From contig CACZNR010000046.1 of the NCBI GenBank assembly GCA_902782475.1, positions 1 to 5,463 on the forward strand: a stretch of 5,463 bases of DNA, given 5' to 3'. Both the position numbers and the translations under genes were made by a program. Shown here piece by piece: positions 1-5,435 of the stretch. Every line of letters begins with the position of its first letter. The stretch's first letter is position 1. This DNA comes from an uncultured Eubacteriales bacterium. GTDB taxonomy: Bacteria; Bacillota; Clostridia; Christensenellales; Christensenellaceae. The notes beneath the pieces are model-generated. The model was not told the DNA's origin, made no database searches, and worked only from the letters and a program-made list of their open reading frames with translations.

Positions 1-1
1 A

Positions 2-295
2 ACGCTCAATGGAAGCATACTTCTTTATGGATTCCTGTATGCCCTTATTCCGACCACCATAACATATATCATATATTTTGCAGGCCTTAGGAATGTCCGG
101 GAGCTTGGCAGTGTACCGGTGATCTGTTCCATAGAGACAGTGGTGGCTACACTCATCGGGATACTGATATTCGGAGAAAAAGTAGGAATAACTAATTTTG
201 CGGGTATATTCATCGTTCTGCTGTCGATACTGTTCATGAACATCAGCTTCAGGAAGAAGGATGGGACACCTGTAGCAGGGAATGTTGACGTCTGA
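2..295 (+). CDS. EamA/DMT-family membrane transporter, C-terminal fragment (5' end outside window)
   Basis: This is the last 97 codons of a gene that enters from the left edge, read in frame 2 to a TGA stop. The fragment shows three hydrophobic membrane segments, at about residues 5-29, 37-57 and 62-82, then a short basic and polar tail (FRKKDG...). The stretch with P39, E45 and the G-x-L-x-F-G-E segment ending at E59 is the typical end of an EamA (drug/metabolite transporter superfamily) domain, whose members usually have ten helices in two EamA repeats. It is therefore an inner-membrane permease or exporter for a small metabolite. The substrate cannot be told from this family. No hairpin terminator follows the stop, and the promoter of the next gene overlaps its last codons, so some read-through into the repressor gene is possible. 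The family assignment is fairly secure and the function is open. Confidence 0.82.
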   Translation, partial: TLNGSILLYGFLYALIPTTITYIIYFAGLRNVRELGSVPVICSIETVVATLIGILIFGEKVGITNFAGIFIVLLSILFMNISFRKKDGTPVAGNVDV

Positions 296-312
296 GAAAT
301 TTGATATATAAT
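285..312 (+). promoter_or_regulatory. Predicted sigma-A promoter of the perR-type gene
   Basis: A -35 box TTGACG (285-290) and a perfect -10 box TATAAT (307-312) are separated by 16 bases. The -35 box lies inside the final codons of the upstream transporter gene. Transcription would start near 319, giving a leader of about 26 bases with only a weak AAGG (336-339) before the ATG at 345. The box quality is directly visible; activity is inferred. Confidence 0.62.
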
Positions 313-320
313 ATTAATTA
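306..320 (+). promoter_or_regulatory. Candidate Per box (autoregulatory operator)
   Basis: Bases 306-320 match the Bacillus Per box consensus TTATAATNATTATAA at 10 of its 14 fixed positions (left half 6/7, right half 4/7) and cover the -10 box of the repressor promoter. PerR proteins commonly repress their own gene, so the location fits. The region is very AT-rich and a TATAAT box by itself supplies several of the matches, so chance is a serious alternative. A second dyad, TAATT/AATTA with a 6-base spacer, lies at 315-330. Confidence 0.3.
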
Positions 321-344
321 AGAACAATTATCGATAAGGCAAAT

Positions 345-731
345 ATGGAAAGGAATACTGTCCAGAAAAAAGTAATATATGATGCTCTTGTGGAACTTGA
401 TGATCATCCTACTGCTGATGAGGTCTATCTGTTGGTCAGGAAGTCATATCCTGCCATAAGCAAGGCAACTGTATACAGGAATCTTGGACAGATGGCTGAG
501 ACCGGAAAGATAAAAAGGATAGCAGTAGGTGACGGGGCGGATCATTTTGATCACAGGACCCATGACCACCTTCATTTTCACTGCGATGTATGCAGCAGGA
601 TATTTGACATGGAAGGATCCGATGAGATCTCAAGAAGCATCGTTCTTCCAAAAAACGGAAAGGATGAGATATATGGTTACAACATCCTTTTCTATGGGAG
701 ATGTCAGTACTGCAGAATGAGTAGCAAATAA
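345..731 (+). CDS. perR: PerR-type peroxide-sensing Fur-family repressor
   Basis: This 128-residue Fur-family regulator has an N-terminal winged-helix DNA-binding domain (about 1-65, with the recognition-helix motif S39-K-A-T-V-Y-R-N46) and a C-terminal metal-binding dimerisation domain (about 68-128). Every B. subtilis PerR ligand is present at a constant offset of 16 residues. H21, D69, H75, H77 and D88 match H37, D85, H91, H93 and D104 of the Fe/Mn sensing site. C80, C83, C120 and C123 match C96, C99, C136 and C139 of the structural zinc site. D88, where Fur proteins usually carry Glu, supports PerR rather than Fur. In PerR, Fe-catalysed oxidation of the two sensing histidines by H2O2 releases DNA. 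The first helix of longer PerR proteins is missing. No upstream extension is possible beyond the in-frame TAA at 315-317, and no ATG, GTG or TTG lies between, so ATG 345 is the start. The rubrerythrin gene follows 51 bases downstream and is the obvious target. Confidence 0.9.
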   Translation: MERNTVQKKVIYDALVELDDHPTADEVYLLVRKSYPAISKATVYRNLGQMAETGKIKRIAVGDGADHFDHRTHDHLHFHCDVCSRIFDMEGSDEISRSIVLPKNGKDEIYGYNILFYGRCQYCRMSSK

Positions 732-746
732 CGGCTAGGACCGTTA
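729..746. repeat. Inverted repeat across the perR stop codon and rubrerythrin promoter
   Basis: TAACGG (729-734) and CCGTTA (741-746) form a perfect 6-base dyad around a 6-base spacer. The left arm contains the repressor gene's TAA stop, and the right arm runs into the TATAAT at 745-750. It could be an operator half-site pair or a small RNA hairpin between the two genes. It has no U-tract, so it is not a convincing terminator. Confidence 0.4.
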
Positions 747-760
747 TAATAAAGGTATAA
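744..760 (+). promoter_or_regulatory. Candidate -10 box / Per-box-like site upstream of rubrerythrin
   Basis: TATAAT at 745-750 is a perfect -10 box but lacks a recognisable -35 box (721-728 is poor). The 7-base left half of the Per box consensus, TTATAAT, is exact at 744-750. The whole 15-base frame 744-758 matches 10 of 14 fixed positions, and TATAA recurs at 756-760. This would allow direct PerR repression of rubrerythrin in addition to co-transcription with the repressor gene. The signal is short and overlaps a -10 motif, so it is only a candidate. Confidence 0.33.
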
Positions 761-768
761 AGGTATTT

Positions 769-774
769 AGGAGG
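769..774 (+). promoter_or_regulatory. Strong ribosome binding site of rubrerythrin
   Basis: A full AGGAGG sits 8 bases before the ATG at 783. This contrasts with the weak AAGG in front of the repressor gene, and it suggests that rubrerythrin is made in much larger amounts than its regulator even if both share a transcript. Confidence 0.85.
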
Positions 775-782
775 ATTTAGTA

Positions 783-1322
783 ATGGAATTAAAGGGTTCA
801 CAGACAGAGAAGAATTTGCAGACAGCTTTTGCTGGTGAGAGCCAGGCTAGAAATAAATATACCTATTATGCTTCAAAAGCCAGAAAAGAAGGCTATGAGC
901 AGATAGCTGCAATATTTGAAGAGACCGCACTCAACGAGAAGGAACATGCAAAATTATGGTTCAAGTATCTCCATGGCGGAGATGTGCCGACAACAACAGA
1001 GAATCTTCTGGATGCTGCTGAAGGCGAGAACTTTGAATGGACAGATATGTATGATGGATTTGCCAAGACAGCAAAGGAAGAAGGATTCAATGATCTGGCA
1101 TTCCTTTTTGAAGCTGTAGGCAAGATCGAAAAGGCTCATGAGGAAAGATACAGAAAGCTCCTCAAGAACATTGAAGACAAGGTCGTATTCTCCAGTGAAG
1201 GAGATGCAATCTGGGTATGCAGGAACTGCGGACATATCGTTGTAGGAAAACAGGCTCCACAGATGTGCCCTGTTTGCAAGCATCCTCAGTCATTCTTTGA
1301 GAGAAAAGCAGACAATTTCTGA
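783..1322 (+). CDS. rbr: Rubrerythrin (diiron/rubredoxin peroxide reductase)
   Basis: This is a 179-residue classical rubrerythrin, a cytoplasmic NADH-peroxidase component that reduces H2O2 to water in anaerobes with electrons delivered through rubredoxin-type carriers. A four-helix ferritin-like domain spans about residues 5-132. It carries the diiron ligands E19, the E52-x-x-H55 pair, E82/E85 (in the E-N-F-E-W segment) and the E116-x-x-H119 pair. A C-terminal rubredoxin domain (about 140-179) holds one iron through C146-x-x-C149 and C162-x-x-C165. Domain order (ferritin-like first) and length are the standard form, unlike reverse or rubredoxin-less variants. It follows the PerR-type gene by 51 bases and ends at a strong terminator, so it is the last gene of a peroxide-stress unit. 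Expression is probably induced by peroxide or oxygen through that repressor. Nothing is missing or unusual in the protein. Confidence 0.96.
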   Translation: MELKGSQTEKNLQTAFAGESQARNKYTYYASKARKEGYEQIAAIFEETALNEKEHAKLWFKYLHGGDVPTTTENLLDAAEGENFEWTDMYDGFAKTAKEEGFNDLAFLFEAVGKIEKAHEERYRKLLKNIEDKVVFSSEGDAIWVCRNCGHIVVGKQAPQMCPVCKHPQSFFERKADNF

Positions 1323-1345
1323 TCTGTACTTTAAAACGATCATCC

Positions 1346-1375
1346 GTCCCGGCAAAAGCCGGGACTTTTTCGTTT
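1346..1375 (+). terminator. Intrinsic terminator after rubrerythrin
   Basis: A perfect 8-base GC-rich stem, GTCCCGGC (1346-1353) with GCCGGGAC (1358-1365), closes an AAAA loop. It is followed by TTTTT and then CGTTT. It ends the PerR/rubrerythrin unit 24 bases past the rubrerythrin stop. Confidence 0.93.
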
Positions 1376-1442
1376 ATCAGGTATCTTTATAAAACTGATC
1401 CCATTATAAAAGGATAAAAAATACTTGCACATACTCTGAAAA

Positions 1443-1470
1443 TGTGAAAAACTAGAGTTAGTTATATATT
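1443..1470 (+). promoter_or_regulatory. Weak candidate promoter of the transporter / GH172 unit
   Basis: A plausible -10 box TATATT (1465-1470) has a poor -35 match TGTGAA (1443-1448) at a 16-base spacing. A better -35 hexamer, TTGCAC (1425-1430), has no good -10 box at 17 bases. A weak core promoter would fit a unit that needs an activator or sugar-specific control. Transcription from the TATATT box would start near 1477, inside the left arm of the dyad at 1472-1496. Confidence 0.3.
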
Positions 1471-1471
1471 A

Positions 1472-1496
1472 TGTGGGAGCGGTCTTTGTTCCCACA
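1472..1496 (+). promoter_or_regulatory. Dyad symmetry / leader hairpin upstream of the MFS gene
   Basis: TGTGGGA (1472-1478) and TCCCACA (1490-1496) are perfect inverted arms. As RNA the stem continues inward with G1479-U1489, C1480-G1488 and G1481-U1487, giving ten pairs around a 5-base loop (1482-1486). No U-tract follows, so it is not a terminator. It ends 23 bases before the start codon. It may be a DNA operator near the transcription start or, if transcription begins further upstream, a structure in the mRNA leader that influences translation or stability. Confidence 0.5.
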
Positions 1497-1519
1497 GATA
1501 AGGACAGGGAAATTTAAAA

Positions 1520-2830
1520 ATGAAAAAGCTCTTTAAATGGCTGAACGGGACCAGGATATTCCGTGGTCTCACACCGGAAGAGTTCTCATGGGTGCTCTAC
1601 GATGTAGGTAATTCAGCATTCACTATGCTTGCATGCTCTCTCATACCCATCTGGTTCAAGGACCTTGCGATAGGAACAGGTCCCGGAAAACTTTCAGGAG
1701 ATCAGGCTACTGCGTACTATTCACTTTCCATCTCACTCATCACCATAGTAATAGCTCTTCTTGGGCCGGTACTTGGTGCACTTGCAGATCATAAGGAAAC
1801 AAAAAAGATATTCTTTACGACAACAGTTGCAGCCGGAGTCGTAGGCTGTATCCTGAATGGTTTTGCATGGAGCTGGGTAGTCTTTCTTGTGATATATGTG
1901 CTCACAAAGATCCTGTATCACTCATCACTGACATTCTATGATTCCATGCTCAATGACGTTACGACTGATGAGAGGATGGATGAGGTAAGTTCCTATGGTT
2001 ATGCCTGGGGATACATTGGATCATGCATTCCTTTCATAATTGCCATGATCGCCTATGTTTTAAGCGGTGGTCTTTCAGAGAATCTCATGCTGTTCTCTCC
2101 TTTTGTGGGGCGTGTCATCGGCTTTGCAGTTACTGCAGTCTGGTGGCTCCTTGTAACTCTGCCTCTTATCACTCATTACAAGCAGAAGAACTATGTGGAG
2201 ACTGAAAGGACCACAGTGGGAAGTGTATTCAAAAAGATATTTGCTACACTTAAAAAGATCGTCACAAAGGACAGGAAGGTAATGTTCTTCCTTATTGCAT
2301 TCTTCCTTTACATAGATGGTGTTGGTACCATAATCGATAACTGCATAAATATCGGAACAGACCTTGGACTTCCTACAGTGGGCCAGGTGGTATTCCTTCT
2401 GGCCACCCAGGTAGTGGCATGGGTAGGTTCCCTTGTTTTTGCGAAACTTTCAAAGAAGTATGATACAGTTCCGCTGATACTCATATGCATAGCAGGATAC
2501 TTTGCAGTTTGTCTTTATGCACTTACGCTCAAGACACTGCTTCACTTCGGTATCCTTGCATTCGGTGTAGGATGCTTCCAGGGATCCATACAGTCACTGT
2601 CAAGATCATATTATTCAAAGATAATTCCACCTGAAAACTCAGGAGAATATTTCGGCATATATGATATCTTCTCCAAAGGAGCTTCATTCCTTGGTTCCGC
2701 AGTCATAGCATGGGTAAAGCTTGCAGGCGGTACCATCAATATAGCCGTTGCATCCCTGGCGATATTCTTTGCTCTCGGATTTGTATTCCTGATACTGTCA
2801 GGAAAGCAGAAGAGCCTTGCTGAAAGATGA
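1520..2830 (+). CDS. UMF1-family MFS transporter (Atg22-like)
   Basis: This 436-residue polytopic inner-membrane protein of the major facilitator superfamily has about twelve hydrophobic helices and ends at a short basic tail. The UMF1 signature near the N-terminus is clear (W24, Y27-D28, G30-N31-S32-A33-F34). The family's second landmark is also present: N145 followed by T-D-E-R-M, then V156-S-S-Y-G-Y-A-W-G-Y-I-G167. G82-P-V-L-G-A-L-A-D90 followed by H-K-E-T-K-K is the MFS motif A loop between helices 2 and 3. UMF1 proteins are related to the fungal vacuolar effluxer Atg22, and bacterial substrates are largely undefined. The start at ATG 1520 is supported by AGGGA (1506-1510) nine bases upstream. 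The stop is 25 bases before a cytoplasmic GH172-family gene, and no terminator intervenes. It is therefore inferred to move that enzyme's substrate, most likely a furanose-containing oligosaccharide, into the cell. Family assignment is firm; substrate and direction are inferred. Confidence 0.88.
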   Translation: MKKLFKWLNGTRIFRGLTPEEFSWVLYDVGNSAFTMLACSLIPIWFKDLAIGTGPGKLSGDQATAYYSLSISLITIVIALLGPVLGALADHKETKKIFFTTTVAAGVVGCILNGFAWSWVVFLVIYVLTKILYHSSLTFYDSMLNDVTTDERMDEVSSYGYAWGYIGSCIPFIIAMIAYVLSGGLSENLMLFSPFVGRVIGFAVTAVWWLLVTLPLITHYKQKNYVETERTTVGSVFKKIFATLKKIVTKDRKVMFFLIAFFLYIDGVGTIIDNCINIGTDLGLPTVGQVVFLLATQVVAWVGSLVFAKLSKKYDTVPLILICIAGYFAVCLYALTLKTLLHFGILAFGVGCFQGSIQSLSRSYYSKIIPPENSGEYFGIYDIFSKGASFLGSAVIAWVKLAGGTINIAVASLAIFFALGFVFLILSGKQKSLAER

Positions 2831-2838
2831 TCGTATAA

Positions 2839-2850
2839 AAGGAGAAAGGG
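2839..2850 (+). promoter_or_regulatory. Ribosome binding site fixing the GH172 start
   Basis: AAGGAG (2839-2844) and AAAGGG (2845-2850) lie 11 and 5 bases before ATG 2856. They support that ATG over the in-frame TTG at 2817, which would overlap the transporter gene by 14 bases and has no comparable site in front of it. Confidence 0.75.
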
Positions 2851-2855
2851 AAAAC

Positions 2856-3884
2856 ATGAAACCATACATATTACTCAATGATGATATAACTTTTGCCTTT
2901 TCGGCAGAGAATCAGACCGGAACCAGAGGCGGTGGCGGAAGAGGTGGCGACTGCACCAAGCTGTCTCCTAAGATAAGGATACAGCCTGGGGAGACAGCGG
3001 TCCTGGTGGATACCGATGGCCCTGGCATGATACAGAACATGTGGTTTACAGGTTATGTGGGACACAATTTCATTATCAGGATGTACTGGGACGGACAGGA
3101 TCATCCATCAGTTGAAGCACCATTATCCGCATTTTTCGGGTGTGCTTACGACGAGAATTTTGAAGACAGGGACGGCAGGTATCCTGTACTTAATTCTGCA
3201 ATGATGCTGGTAGCACCCGGAAGGGGATATAACTGCTTCTTTGAGATGCCTTTCAAAAAGCATTGCCGCATAACCATGGAAAACAGAGGAACTGAGCCTC
3301 ATTCACTGTATTACATAATAACAGGCTGTTACCGGGAGGTGCCGGACAATATCGGATATTTCCATGCATCCTACAGGCAGGAACATCCCGTCACAAAGGG
3401 AAGGACATATACCATAATAGATGGCATCAAGGGAAAAGGACAGTTTCTGGGAGTGACACTTGCAACAGGCATGAACGGAAACAACACATGCTGGGTCGAA
3501 GGGGAAGCAAGGATGTATATCGATGATGACGTATATCCTTCAATACACTATACAGGAACGGAAGATTATTTCACCGGTTCATATGGATTTGGCAATGACA
3601 TATACATAAAGAGCTATCAGACCTTCTCGGGACACTACAGCGGGCTCTTTGCCATAATGGGAGATGACAGACAGTTCTATAACGGTCAGCAGAGGTTCCT
3701 GCTTTATCGCTTCCATGTTCCGGATCCTATAAGGTTCAGTACGGGATTCAGGATGACTCTGGACAATATGGGATGGACAGGTCCAAGGTATGACGATTAT
3801 ACAAGTGCGGCATACTGGTACCAGGAACTTCCTGGAGCAGTGCTCAAACCACTTCCTTCAGATGAGGAGATGTGCATGAAGTGA
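2856..3884 (+). CDS. DUF2961 / glycoside hydrolase family 172 protein, probable cytoplasmic furanosidase
   Basis: This 342-residue soluble protein has no signal peptide or membrane segment, so it acts in the cytoplasm. It shows the DUF2961 pattern throughout: a glycine-rich loop T23-R-G-G-G-G-R-G-G-D32; P44-G-E-T, then D54-G-P-G-M-I-Q-N-M-W63; W213-V-E-G-E217; and T233-G-T-E-D-Y-F239. DUF2961 is glycoside hydrolase family 172. Characterised members are the difructose dianhydride I synthase/hydrolase of Bifidobacterium dentium and D-arabinofuranosidases. From memory, the Bifidobacterium enzyme uses E270 and E291 as its catalytic pair. Here E215 and E236 have the same 21-residue spacing inside the two most conserved motifs, so the catalytic pair appears intact. 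The protein is short for the family. It is translated 25 bases after a UMF1 transporter gene and is followed by a terminator, so the two form one unit for uptake and cleavage of a small furanoside. The exact sugar is unknown. A D-fructofuranoside or D-/L-arabinofuranoside is the likeliest class. Confidence 0.87.
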   Translation: MKPYILLNDDITFAFSAENQTGTRGGGGRGGDCTKLSPKIRIQPGETAVLVDTDGPGMIQNMWFTGYVGHNFIIRMYWDGQDHPSVEAPLSAFFGCAYDENFEDRDGRYPVLNSAMMLVAPGRGYNCFFEMPFKKHCRITMENRGTEPHSLYYIITGCYREVPDNIGYFHASYRQEHPVTKGRTYTIIDGIKGKGQFLGVTLATGMNGNNTCWVEGEARMYIDDDVYPSIHYTGTEDYFTGSYGFGNDIYIKSYQTFSGHYSGLFAIMGDDRQFYNGQQRFLLYRFHVPDPIRFSTGFRMTLDNMGWTGPRYDDYTSAAYWYQELPGAVLKPLPSDEEMCMK

Positions 3885-3903
3885 TTAGATAAGAACGGAT
3901 ATA

Positions 3904-3938
3904 GCGCTTGGCTCTTTTGGGGCTGAGCGCCGTTTTTT
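3904..3938 (+). terminator. Intrinsic terminator after the GH172 gene
   Basis: Bases 3904-3914 (GCGCTTGGCTC) pair with 3920-3930 through eleven pairs, three of them G-U, around a 5-base loop. CG and then a run of six T (3933-3938) follow. It lies 19 bases after the stop and closes the transporter/GH172 unit. Confidence 0.88.
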
Positions 3939-4010
3939 ATTGGCAGATGATAACGTTCATGACAGGTATACAAAAACATGACTGATCAAAATATGTTTAT
4001 TTATTTCTGC

Positions 4011-4039
4011 TTCATCTTATAATTATCCTATGAGATGAA
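4011..4039. promoter_or_regulatory. Palindromic operator candidate overlapping the MATE promoter
   Basis: TTCATCT (4011-4017) and AGATGAA (4033-4039) are perfect 7-base inverted arms. After one mismatch, ATA (4019-4021) and TAT (4029-4031) continue the symmetry around a 7-base centre, so ten of eleven positions are symmetric over 29 bases. The TATAAT -10 box (4018-4023) lies in the left half. Transcription from that box would begin near the right arm, so the full hairpin would not be in the RNA. A DNA operator for a dimeric repressor is therefore the better reading. No regulator gene lies next to it in the window. Confidence 0.5.
4018..4023 (+). promoter_or_regulatory. -10 box of the MATE gene promoter
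   Basis: A perfect TATAAT lies 37 bases before the GTG start. The -35 region (about 3994-4001, TGTTTATT) is a weak match to TTGACA. The leader would be about 30 bases and contain the ribosome binding site. Confidence 0.5.
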
Positions 4040-4044
4040 ATTTC

Positions 4045-4051
4045 AAAGGAG
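4045..4051 (+). promoter_or_regulatory. Ribosome binding site selecting the GTG start
   Basis: AAAGGAG is 9 bases before GTG 4061. The two ATG triplets just upstream (4030 and 4035) are in other frames, and the first in-frame ATG is codon 21, inside the first membrane helix. The GTG is therefore the start. Confidence 0.85.
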
Positions 4052-4060
4052 TATTTTTCC

Positions 4061-5434
4061 GTGAAGCTTATAGGTGATAAAAGTTTTTACAAGAGGGTAT
4101 TCAAGATCGCCATTCCTCTTATGATCCAGAATGGGGTCACCAACATGGTAGGCCTTATCAATAATATTACAGTCGGACAGCTGGGAACAGAACAGCTGGC
4201 CGGTGTTGCCATAGCAAACCAGCTGATATCCATATTCTATCTTATGGTCTTTGGTGTCGCATCTGCAACAGGGATATTTGGCGCACAGTATGAAGGCAAG
4301 AAGGACTATGAAGGAGCCAGGAATGTCTTCAGGCTCAAGATATTGCTGATGGTATTCTTCTGCACTGCGGCTATACTCATATTCACTATCTTTGGAAGAC
4401 CGCTCATAAGTGCATTTCTTCATGACAATAACGATGGGTCTGACCTTACACTGACGCTTAATGAAGGCTATAAATATCTTCTTCTAATGTGCATAGGATT
4501 CCTTCCCTATGGAATAGGACAGGCATATGCAGGGTCCCTGAGGGAAGCCGGTCATACCATGGCTCCTATGAGATCCAGTGTCATAGCCCTTATCATAAGC
4601 CTTGGGCTCAATCTCCTTCTCATTCCAATGATAGGTGTAGCAGGAGCGGCTGTTGCAACAGTCGTATCCAGATTCGTGGAAGGATCCATAACCATATTCT
4701 GGACGCACAGGAATCAGAACATCGCTCATTTCATAGTGCATGCATACAGGACTTTCAAAGTGCCTGCAGAACTTACAAAGAGCGTAGTTATAAAGGGTGC
4801 TCCTCTCATACTCAATGAATCACTGTGGTCCGTAGGGCTTACGATAGTGAACCAGAGCTATTCATACAGGGGAGTTACAGCACTTGCAGCTGTAAACATG
4901 GCTTCCACCATAGTCAATCTTGTTAATGTGCTCTTCATGACCATGGGAGTGGTAATCGGCATCATCATGGGTAACATGCTTGGTGCGGACACCCCAAAAG
5001 AAGAGGTAAGAGATACCAATACAAAGCTTATTGCCACATCAGTAGGGATATCCCTTGGCGTGGCAGCCATACTGTTTGCCCTGGGTCCTGTTTTCCCGCT
5101 GCTGTATAAAAGCACATCCTCTGAAGTAAAGGAGATAGCAAAGTATCTGATCTGGGCAGAGGCCTGCGGAGCTCCTTTCAGGGCATTTGGCAATGCCGCC
5201 TATTACACCATAAGATCAGGCGGAAAGACCCTGCTTACAGCACTTTATGACTGTGGATTCGTCTGGTATGCACTGGTGCCTATAGCATACTGCCTGGCAC
5301 ACTTTACAGAGCTTGGGATAATCCCTATGTATTTCACCATAAAGATGGCTGAGGGAATAAAGTGCCTGATCGGTTTCATAATGGTGAAACGAGGCAAATG
5401 GATGACCAACATAGTTGACAGACAGACTGCATGA
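4061..5434 (+). CDS. MATE-family multidrug/metabolite efflux transporter
   Basis: This 457-residue inner-membrane protein has about twelve hydrophobic helices in two related six-helix halves, the usual length and layout for MATE (NorM/DinF-like) proteins. These exchange Na+ or H+ for export of cationic drugs, dyes or metabolites. Family features in the first half are the helix-1 proline P19 after a short K/R-rich N-terminus, and the loop V38-G-Q-L-G-T-E-Q-L-A-G-V-A50. An equivalent A-L-A-A-V-N-M-A segment opens the second half. Within the helices, the long hydrophobic run with G-V-V-I-G-I-I-M-G-N in the second half and the R-S-G-G-K-T segment near the C-terminal bundle are also typical. It starts at GTG, has its own promoter, and lies between terminators, so it is monocistronic. 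A palindrome over the -10 box suggests control by an unlinked repressor. The exported substrate cannot be read from the sequence, and no functional link to the GH172 unit is evident. Confidence 0.93.
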   Translation: MKLIGDKSFYKRVFKIAIPLMIQNGVTNMVGLINNITVGQLGTEQLAGVAIANQLISIFYLMVFGVASATGIFGAQYEGKKDYEGARNVFRLKILLMVFFCTAAILIFTIFGRPLISAFLHDNNDGSDLTLTLNEGYKYLLLMCIGFLPYGIGQAYAGSLREAGHTMAPMRSSVIALIISLGLNLLLIPMIGVAGAAVATVVSRFVEGSITIFWTHRNQNIAHFIVHAYRTFKVPAELTKSVVIKGAPLILNESLWSVGLTIVNQSYSYRGVTALAAVNMASTIVNLVNVLFMTMGVVIGIIMGNMLGADTPKEEVRDTNTKLIATSVGISLGVAAILFALGPVFPLLYKSTSSEVKEIAKYLIWAEACGAPFRAFGNAAYYTIRSGGKTLLTALYDCGFVWYALVPIAYCLAHFTELGIIPMYFTIKMAEGIKCLIGFIMVKRGKWMTNIVDRQTA

Positions 5435-5435
5435 T

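Noticed and set aside
25..327. Reverse-strand open frame of 100 codons at the left edge
   Set aside because: The forward frame 2 encodes an unmistakable EamA C-terminus, and the reverse frame is a shadow of it.
436..801. Reverse-strand open frame of 121 codons across the repressor gene
   Set aside because: It lies antisense to a gene with fully conserved PerR ligands, and its translation resembles no family. It is a shadow of the coding frame.
1387..1411. Two copies of TTATAAAA (1387-1394 and 1404-1411), 17 bases apart
   Set aside because: They sit in AT-rich intergenic DNA just after a terminator, without paired -35 boxes or symmetry. They are most likely chance.
1425..1430. TTGCAC as the -35 box of the MFS gene promoter
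   Set aside because: No acceptable -10 hexamer occurs 16-18 bases downstream, so it was not called as a promoter by itself.
2817..2855. Longer form of the GH172 protein beginning at TTG 2817
   Set aside because: It would overlap the transporter gene, starts with a rare codon without a suitable ribosome binding site, and adds a charged stretch unlike the family. ATG 2856 has a good site in front.
4043..4423. Reverse-strand open frame of 126 codons over the start of the MATE gene
   Set aside because: It is antisense to a clear transporter gene, with low-complexity Tyr/Ser-rich translation and no recognised domain.
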